DNA from: CBDCIS01 sp965217565
GTDB taxonomy: Bacteria; Chloroflexota; Dehalococcoidia; Lucifugimonadales; CATOSD01
NCBI GenBank assembly: GCA_965217565.1
Contig: CBDCIS010000011.1
Location: 49,082 to 113,081 of the forward strand
DNA: 64,000 bases
Direction: 5' to 3'
The position numbers were made by a program, and so were the translations under genes. The notes beneath the pieces are model-generated. The model was given only the letters and a program-made list of their open reading frames with translations, was not told the DNA's origin and searched no databases. This document shows positions 59,453-64,000 of the stretch, piece by piece (position 1 is the first letter of the stretch; each line of letters starts with the position of its first letter).

Positions 59453-60376
59453 ATGAAAGCGCTTGTCATGGGTACTGGAGCGGTGGGCGGCTACTTCGGC
59501 GCCGCGCTCTCCAGAAGCGGCGAAGAGGTGGTCTTTGTGGCGCGCGGGCGGCACCGCGAGGTCATCGAGGCTGAGGGGCTGCGAATCGAAAGCGTGGCCT
59601 CCGGAAACTTTACTATTCACGCGCCTGTGCTGGAGAAGCTCGATGGCGCGTGGCAGGCAGACCTTGTGCTGTTCTGCGTCAAGGGCTATCACAACGCGGA
59701 GGCCATGGAGACGATACGGCCGGCGGTCGGCGACGCCACCACCATTCTGACGCTTCAGAACGGCGTAGGCAGCGCGGACCAACTCGCCCGCGCGTTTGGC
59801 CGCGAGAAGCCGATTGCGGGGGCCGCCTACATCCACGCAATGCGAAGAGCGCCGGGCGTGGTCGCAGAGGTGGGCGGGCACTGCCGCATAGTCTTTGGCG
59901 AGCATGACGGCCGGGAGACGCCTCGGGCAACCAGCATACGAGACGCCTTTCGCGCAGCCGGCGTTGAGATCGAACTCTCAACGAACGTGTCGAAGGCGCT
60001 CTGGAACAAGCTCGTGTTCATCTGCGCGCTGAGTGGCATGACCTGCGCGACGCGGGCGTCGTTCCCCGAGGTGCTGGACACGCCTGAAACCCTCGATCTC
60101 ACCTGGCGCGTCATGCGCGAAGCGGAAGCGGTCGCCCGGGCAAGCGGCGTCGATCTGGACGGCGACGTGGTGGAGAGCACGATGGCGGAGTTCCAGGAAA
60201 CCAGGGATGAGCTCACGTCGTCGATGTTCCTGGACCTGGAAGCGGGCAACCCGCTTGAGCTTTCGCTTCTGAACGGCGCGGTCTCCAGAATCGGCAGGGA
60301 GGTGGGCGTGCCAACGCCCGTCAACGACTTCATCACGGCGTGCCTGTCCGTGGCAAACAACAGGGCGAGCGGCTAG
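59453..60376 (+). CDS. Ketopantoate reductase family protein (PanE/ApbA)
   Basis: The 307-residue protein has the NADP loop GTGAVGGYFG (7-16) and the C-terminal helical domain with SKALWNKLVF (catalytic Lys region) and TSSMFLDLEAGNPLEL, matching PanE. It may reduce 2-dehydropantoate to pantoate for CoA synthesis, but broad 2-ketoacid reductases share this fold and no panB or panC is nearby. GGAGA eight bases before ATG 59453 supports the start. Confidence 0.8.
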   Translation: MKALVMGTGAVGGYFGAALSRSGEEVVFVARGRHREVIEAEGLRIESVASGNFTIHAPVLEKLDGAWQADLVLFCVKGYHNAEAMETIRPAVGDATTILTLQNGVGSADQLARAFGREKPIAGAAYIHAMRRAPGVVAEVGGHCRIVFGEHDGRETPRATSIRDAFRAAGVEIELSTNVSKALWNKLVFICALSGMTCATRASFPEVLDTPETLDLTWRVMREAEAVARASGVDLDGDVVESTMAEFQETRDELTSSMFLDLEAGNPLELSLLNGAVSRIGREVGVPTPVNDFITACLSVANNRASG

Positions 60377-60395
60377 CGGTCAGTGGGCCGTGTGG

Positions 60396-60438
60396 CTGTA
60401 TCAACCTAGTCGGTCAGATGCATGTAGGGGCGTCCCTT
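60396..60438. repeat. MITE-like element, left half (split by IS1182)
   Basis: CTGTATCAACCTAGTCGGTC followed by the GTAGGGGCGTCCCTT inner arm matches the left end of 39910-40035. It stops abruptly at the IS1182 left end; the other half resumes at 62104. Confidence 0.6.
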
Positions 60439-62103
60439 GGAGTCTGTCTCAAAAGTCGAGCGGGGGGATATGGCTCGGGGTATACTTGGGAAGCGACAGC
60501 CCATCTCTGGAGGTGATAGAGATGCCACTGCGTCCGATGGGTCGAGAGCAGATGTGGATGTTGCCGCCGACCCTGGATGAGATGATCCCGGAGGACCATC
60601 CTGCGCGGTTCGTGGCCGAGTTCGTCGATGGGCTGAACCGAGACGACTGGGCAGAGCTCGGCGTCGATATCGAGGGATGTTGGATGGGAGCCCCGGCGTA
60701 CCATCCCAGGGCGCTGTTGGGCGTGTGGCTGTATGGATTCATGACAGGCGTTCGGTCGTGCCGCAAGCTGGAGGCGGCCTGCGGAGACCAGATATCGTAC
60801 CTGTGGCTGACCGGATGGCAGCGTCCAGACCACAACACCTTGTGGAGGTTCTACAAGAGCCACCGCCAGTCGATGCGCAAGTTGCTGAAGCGCACAGTGC
60901 AAACGGCGGTCAGGATGGACCTTGTGGAGTTGGCGTTGCAGGCTGTGGATGGTACGAAGGTGGGAGCGAATGCGAGCGGAGACAGGACGCTCGATGCGGA
61001 AGGACTGCAGCGTCTGTTGAGACGTCTGGAGGATGCGGTGAGGGATCTGGAAGCTCAGAGCGAGGCGGGAGAGGACGCTGCGCCCGTCCATCTGCCTCAG
61101 GAGTTGGCCGAGAAGACGGCGCTGAGAGAGCAGGTGCGCCGAGCTATGGAGGAGCTTTCGGAGCGTGGAGACATCAATCACATCAACCTCACCGATACGG
61201 ACGCACGTCTGATGAGGACTCGCCAGGGGATAACGCCCTGCTACAACGCACAGGCGATGGTCTCGCCGACGCAGACCGAGGCAGGGAAGAGAGGCATGTT
61301 GATCACTGCGGTGGAGGTTACCGATGACCCCGACGACCATTCTCAACTGGCCCCAATGCTTCAGAAGGCAGAGGAGACGACGGGTGTCAGGTCTGAGATG
61401 ACGTTGGCAGACGCAGGTTATCACTCAGGGAGCAATCTGGAGGAGTGCGCGCTCAGAGACCAGCAGGTTGTGATGCCCGAGGCACAGCGTCGGGCGCTGG
61501 GCCACCCGTATCACAAGGACCGATTCACCTATGACGAGGAGACCGACAGCTACATCTGTCCAAAAGGACAGTGGCTGCGCTTCACCCGTATGAAGCGCAG
61601 ACGTGGGATAGCGGTGAGGCTCTACCGGGCCTCCGGCGCTGTCTGCCGAGCGTGTCCGGTCTTTGGGGTGTGTACGAGGGATGGCCGAAATGGGCGAGCG
61701 CTTGAGATAGGGCCGCACGACACAGCGCTGCGTCGTCATCGGCGCTGGATGCGCACCGACGAAGCCAGACAGTCCTACGATCGCAGGAAGGGTCTGGTCG
61801 AGCCGGTCTTTGGGATCATCAAAGAGCAGCAGGCGGCGCGTAGAGTCCTGCTGCGTGGCATAGACAACGTGGCCGCTGAGTGGGGCCTGTTGGCCACGGC
61901 TTTCAATCTGCGCACCCTGTGGCGCGGGTGGCGCGACTGGGCAACCCGCATATGGCGCCGCAATCTCAGCCCATCGTTTGCGCACAGGTCCATCATCGGC
62001 GCATCCGGCGCTCTGCCCTGAGACACCCGGACCGATCATTGCACAAATGCGATCGGAGTCGGCGCTTCACTCTTATCACCACAACCCTCTTGTGAGACAT
62101 GCT
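60439..62103. mobile_element. IS1182-family insertion sequence
   Basis: The left end GGAGTCTGTCTCAAAAG and, on the other strand, the right end AGCATGTCTCACAAG are imperfect inverted repeats around TGTCTCA. CCTT flanks both sides (60435-60438 and 62104-62107), consistent with a short target duplication; the exact ends could shift by a few bases. It encodes one intact transposase and sits inside a copy of the 126-bp inverted-repeat element. Confidence 0.75.
60522..62021 (+). CDS. IS1182-family transposase
   Basis: The 499-residue transposase is full length. Its N-terminal domain (LDEMIPEDHPARFVAEFVD) is typical of IS1182. The DDE core includes AVDGTKVGANAS, ADAGYHSGSNL and RKGLVEPVFGIIKEQQ, and a Cys cluster in the C-terminal third (YICPKGQWL, CRACPVFGVC) probably binds zinc. 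GGAGGTGAT precedes ATG 60522. No frame disruption is seen, so the element may be active. Confidence 0.9.
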   Translation: MPLRPMGREQMWMLPPTLDEMIPEDHPARFVAEFVDGLNRDDWAELGVDIEGCWMGAPAYHPRALLGVWLYGFMTGVRSCRKLEAACGDQISYLWLTGWQRPDHNTLWRFYKSHRQSMRKLLKRTVQTAVRMDLVELALQAVDGTKVGANASGDRTLDAEGLQRLLRRLEDAVRDLEAQSEAGEDAAPVHLPQELAEKTALREQVRRAMEELSERGDINHINLTDTDARLMRTRQGITPCYNAQAMVSPTQTEAGKRGMLITAVEVTDDPDDHSQLAPMLQKAEETTGVRSEMTLADAGYHSGSNLEECALRDQQVVMPEAQRRALGHPYHKDRFTYDEETDSYICPKGQWLRFTRMKRRRGIAVRLYRASGAVCRACPVFGVCTRDGRNGRALEIGPHDTALRRHRRWMRTDEARQSYDRRKGLVEPVFGIIKEQQAARRVLLRGIDNVAAEWGLLATAFNLRTLWRGWRDWATRIWRRNLSPSFAHRSIIGASGALP

Positions 62104-62189
62104 CCTTGTGGTTGCCGGCGTCGGTCATCATACCCAGGGTGTCCATGAGGGACGCCCCTACGAATTGGGCGCCTACTAGATTGATACAG
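62104..62189. repeat. MITE-like element, right half (split by IS1182)
   Basis: It continues from the IS1182 right end with GTGGTTGCCGGCGTCGGTCA and ends CTAGATTGATACAG, the complement of the element's left tip. Together with 60396-60438 it rebuilds an element of about 125 bp. Confidence 0.6.
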
Positions 62190-62285
62190 GTTCATCGTCA
62201 GTGTTGTGGGCCGTGTGGTATCTCGTGCCCAACGGTTGGCGGCCCACCGGAGTGATGGCTATTATCGCGCGAAAGAGAGGCGAAC

Positions 62286-62612
62286 GTGTCGTACTTCTAT
62301 GATCCGTCTGAGATAAAGCGGAAAGAGCTGGCTCCCGGCGTTACTCTGAGGCCGATGTGGGGCGAAAAGATAATGATGAGCGTGGTGGAGATCGCCCCCA
62401 ATGCCGTCGTGCCCAACCATACGCACCCGCACGAACAGGCGGGAATCGTGCTGCAAGGCGAGTTCGAGTTCACGATAGGCGGCGAGACGAAGGCGCTGCG
62501 GCAGGGCGATACGTACATCATTCCGGGGGACGTGGAGCATGGACTCGTTGGCTCAGACAGCTGGTCCATGGCGCTGGACATTTTCAGCCCGCCAAGGGAA
62601 GACTATAAATAG
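62286..62612 (+). CDS. Cupin domain protein 2
   Basis: The 108-residue single-domain cupin has motif 1 with H45, H47 and Q51 (NHTHPHEQAG) and the motif 2 segment DTYIIPGDVEHGL containing the last His. The start is GTG 62286 with GAGAGGCG upstream. It resembles the small stand-alone cupins often annotated as dioxygenase- or pirin-like; no activity is assigned. It is convergent with sodN. Confidence 0.78.
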   Translation: MSYFYDPSEIKRKELAPGVTLRPMWGEKIMMSVVEIAPNAVVPNHTHPHEQAGIVLQGEFEFTIGGETKALRQGDTYIIPGDVEHGLVGSDSWSMALDIFSPPREDYK

Positions 62613-62629
62613 AACGCGCGGCACATATT

Positions 62630-62662
62630 AGGGGCATCCCAACGTAGAGGGATGCCCCTTCG
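62630..62662. terminator. Hairpin between convergent cupin and sodN genes
   Basis: The 11-bp stem AGGGGCATCCC/GGGATGCCCCT has an 8-base loop. The arm sequence is that of the MITE-like inner arm, so the terminator may derive from a repeat. There is no strong T-run on either side. Confidence 0.55.
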
Positions 62663-62691
62663 AGTTTAGGTCATTCCGTTTGAGGCGACTT

Positions 62692-63156
62692 CTACGCGCC
62701 GAACCGCACCTCCGCCACCGGGTCGCTGTACTCGACGCCCTTGGTGGCCCAGAATATGGAGGCTATCTCGTCCACCGCGGTCACGAGGGCTTCTGCGGAC
62801 GCCTTGTCCACGCCCTGCTTGTTGGCCGACGCGAGGCCTGTCGCAGTCATGAACTTGCTGGGCAGGTCGGGGTACGCCTCGAGGTGCGGGGGCTTGAAGT
62901 AGTCGTTGCCGAGAATGTTGAGCTCGCGCTTGCACAGATCGGCGTGCTCCTCCTTGACCGCCACGTAGCGAGCGAACGAGTTGGCCGCCGCAGTGTCCTG
63001 GGCGTCGCCCAAAGCCTGAATGCGCACCACCATCTTGAGCACCGTCTGGGCCGCGATCTTGGCGGAGATAGGGTCGTAGATTCCACATGGAATGTCGCAG
63101 TGGGCACTCGCGGTTCCAACAGGCGAGAAACGCCTGAGAGTTGACATAAATGTCAT
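62692..63156 (-). CDS. sodN: Nickel superoxide dismutase (precursor)
   Basis: The 154-residue protein contains the nickel hook HCDIPCGIYDP. After removal of 18 leader residues the mature chain would begin with His19, giving the ligands His1, Cys2 and Cys6. The rest is the four-helix bundle (AQTVLKMVVRIQALGD, SFARYVAVKEEHADLCKRE). It converts superoxide to O2 and H2O2 in the cytoplasm. Start ATG 63156 has GGAAGG eight bases upstream. The maturation protease is divergently encoded next door. Confidence 0.94.
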   Translation of the reverse strand: MTFMSTLRRFSPVGTASAHCDIPCGIYDPISAKIAAQTVLKMVVRIQALGDAQDTAAANSFARYVAVKEEHADLCKRELNILGNDYFKPPHLEAYPDLPSKFMTATGLASANKQGVDKASAEALVTAVDEIASIFWATKGVEYSDPVAEVRFGA

Positions 63157-63285
63157 AGCAAAAACCTTCCTTTCTACATTGTGGGGATGCTAAGACGATA
63201 CAGGAATAGCCTCTCGCGCGCAACCCCCATGGATCGGATAGTGGCTAGTGGGAGGATGAAGGGTTGTTAGCGGTTGGAGGTGGGT
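63157..63285. promoter_or_regulatory. Divergent sodN-sodX promoter region
   Basis: The 129 bases between the divergent starts must hold promoters for both genes. Near the sodN start the arms TGACAT/ATGTCA (63143-63156) form a palindrome overlapping the first codons. No Fur/Nur-type box was identified with confidence. Confidence 0.4.
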
Positions 63286-63732
63286 ATGGGTAGGCTGTGG
63301 TTGGTCAAGGGAGAGAGTATGTCGCCGTCGTTCAGGTCGGGTGAACTGCTTCTGGTTGGCGCGGCTGCGTATCGGGGAGCGGCGGCTGGCAGGGGAAACG
63401 TCGTAATTGTGGGCGATCCGCGGGGGACGGGCGAACACTACCTCAAGCGCGTCGTGGGTCTGCCTGGCGAGGAGGTGCGGCTTGCCGACGGAATGCTGTT
63501 CATCGACGGCGTTCATCTTCCCGAACCCTACCTCGGAGGGCTGCCGAGCGTGGTGGGGCTGGATTGCAGCCGGTGGAGGCTGTCCGGCGGAGAGTACTTC
63601 GTGCTGAGCGACAACCGAGCGCACGGCACGGACAGCCGCGACTTTGGTCCGATCGGCAGGAAGCTGATCATAGGCAGGGTGAGGTTTCGCGTGTGGCCCC
63701 CCTGCCGGTGGGGACGAGCCGCGGGCGGGTAG
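63286..63732 (+). CDS. sodX: NiSOD maturation protease (S26 signal-peptidase type)
   Basis: The 148-residue protein has the signal-peptidase motifs VKGESMSPSF (Ser11), YLKRVVGLPGEEV (Lys54) and YFVLSDNRAHGTDSRDFGPI, but no membrane anchor. This fits a cytoplasmic S26 protease that trims the NiSOD leader rather than a LepB. Its location next to sodN supports that role. ATG 63286 lies five bases after GGAGG; a TTG at 63274 is less likely. Confidence 0.85.
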   Translation: MGRLWLVKGESMSPSFRSGELLLVGAAAYRGAAAGRGNVVIVGDPRGTGEHYLKRVVGLPGEEVRLADGMLFIDGVHLPEPYLGGLPSVVGLDCSRWRLSGGEYFVLSDNRAHGTDSRDFGPIGRKLIIGRVRFRVWPPCRWGRAAGG

Positions 63733-63763
63733 GCTGATACTCGTCGAACGGCATCCCCCTCAT

Positions 63764-64000
63764 TCAGGAGCCTCCGTGCCCTCCATTGCGCTCAAAGTGT
63801 CCTCCGAATCTTCCAGTACTTCCGGGGTTCGTCAGAAGCGACAGAGGCTGCCCCTGCGCCGTCGTGACGAATGCGTCGATTCCGCCCGTCTCAACCAGAG
63901 GCACATACGGCGTCAAATCCCGCCTTATCAGTTCCTGGCGATTACGGACAACTCCCGTTCGTGCAATGGGCCTCTTTCGGTAGCCACCATTGTGTGAACT
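63764..64000 (-). CDS. Possible 3' end of an unidentified gene running in from the right edge
   Basis: On the - strand one frame is open from the right edge to a stop at 63764-63766 (about 78 codons). It reads RRDLTPYVPLVETGGIDAFV and then TTAQGQPLSLLTNPGSTGRF. The composition looks more protein-like than the + strand frames here. No family was recognised and the start is outside the window. Confidence 0.35.
   Translation of the reverse strand, partial: SSHNGGYRKRPIARTGVVRNRQELIRRDLTPYVPLVETGGIDAFVTTAQGQPLSLLTNPGSTGRFGGHFERNGGHGGS

Noticed and set aside
63776..63997. 73-residue + strand frame at the right edge
   Set aside because: It is Arg/Ser-rich with no family resemblance; the - strand frame over the same bases looks more protein-like, though also uncertain.

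Overview
The window is a GC-rich bacterial chromosome segment with about 55 protein genes, four tRNA genes, three insertion sequences and several families of dispersed intergenic repeat. The gene mix (two adjacent CaiB/BaiF CoA-transferases, two luciferase-like flavin oxidoreductases, two YtcJ-type amidohydrolases, two gamma-glutamyltransferase family enzymes, two dipeptide-type ABC transporters, many esterases, dehydrogenases and peptidases) resembles free-living Chloroflexota of the Dehalococcoidia/SAR202 type. That assignment is inference; tuf, rplK or radA would settle it.

Layout. 1-8631 (+): the 3' end of an APH-type kinase, then an AcoX-like NAD-kinase fold protein, a gamma-glutamyltransferase family protein, an IS5-family element (3376-4181), a GatC/AtzG-like small subunit with its amidase, a D-glutamate-cyclase-like protein and an M24 peptidase. 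Together these look like a catabolic run for gamma-glutamyl, 5-oxoproline or peptide-like substrates. 8660-16202 (mostly -): aldehyde dehydrogenase, small zinc ribbon, DapA-family lyase (+), SDR, CpsB/YwqE-type PHP protein, PIG-L deacetylase and an HSL-type esterase. 16562-20730 (+): a dipeptide ABC transporter whose lipoprotein carries six 19-residue tandem repeats. 20745-25591 (+): an orphan Dam-family DNA methyltransferase, two CoA-transferases and ATP sulfurylase. 25630-28426 (-): a frameshifted HelD-like helicase with a nuclease-like insertion and C-terminal zinc ribbons.

28838-34067 (+): tRNA-Pro, FAD oxidoreductase and dipeptidase-like protein (overlapping by one base), radA and larC. 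34712-39823 (+): the informational block tRNA-Thr, tRNA-Tyr, tRNA-Thr, tuf, rpmG, secE, nusG, rplK, rplA, rplJ, rplL; rpoB does not follow. 40100-45504: a small zinc-finger protein, an O-methyltransferase that appears to start at ATT, a second gamma-glutamyltransferase (-) and an amidohydrolase (+). 45619-46430: a second IS5-family element. 46431-52208 (-): a second dipeptide transporter with an embedded amidohydrolase. 52483-59242: aspartic protease, SsuD-like monooxygenase, LarA, M20-type peptidase, RadC, cupin and a second LLM oxidoreductase. 59453 to the end: ketopantoate-reductase-like protein, an IS1182-family element inserted in a small inverted-repeat element, a cupin, and a divergent nickel superoxide dismutase / maturation protease pair.

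The transporters, peptidases, amidohydrolases and CoA-transferases suggest a scavenger of peptides and amides. NiSOD, LarA and LarC indicate nickel use. The most unusual features are the ATT start, the repeat-bearing binding protein, the nuclease-inserted helicase, and the nested mobile and inverted-repeat elements.
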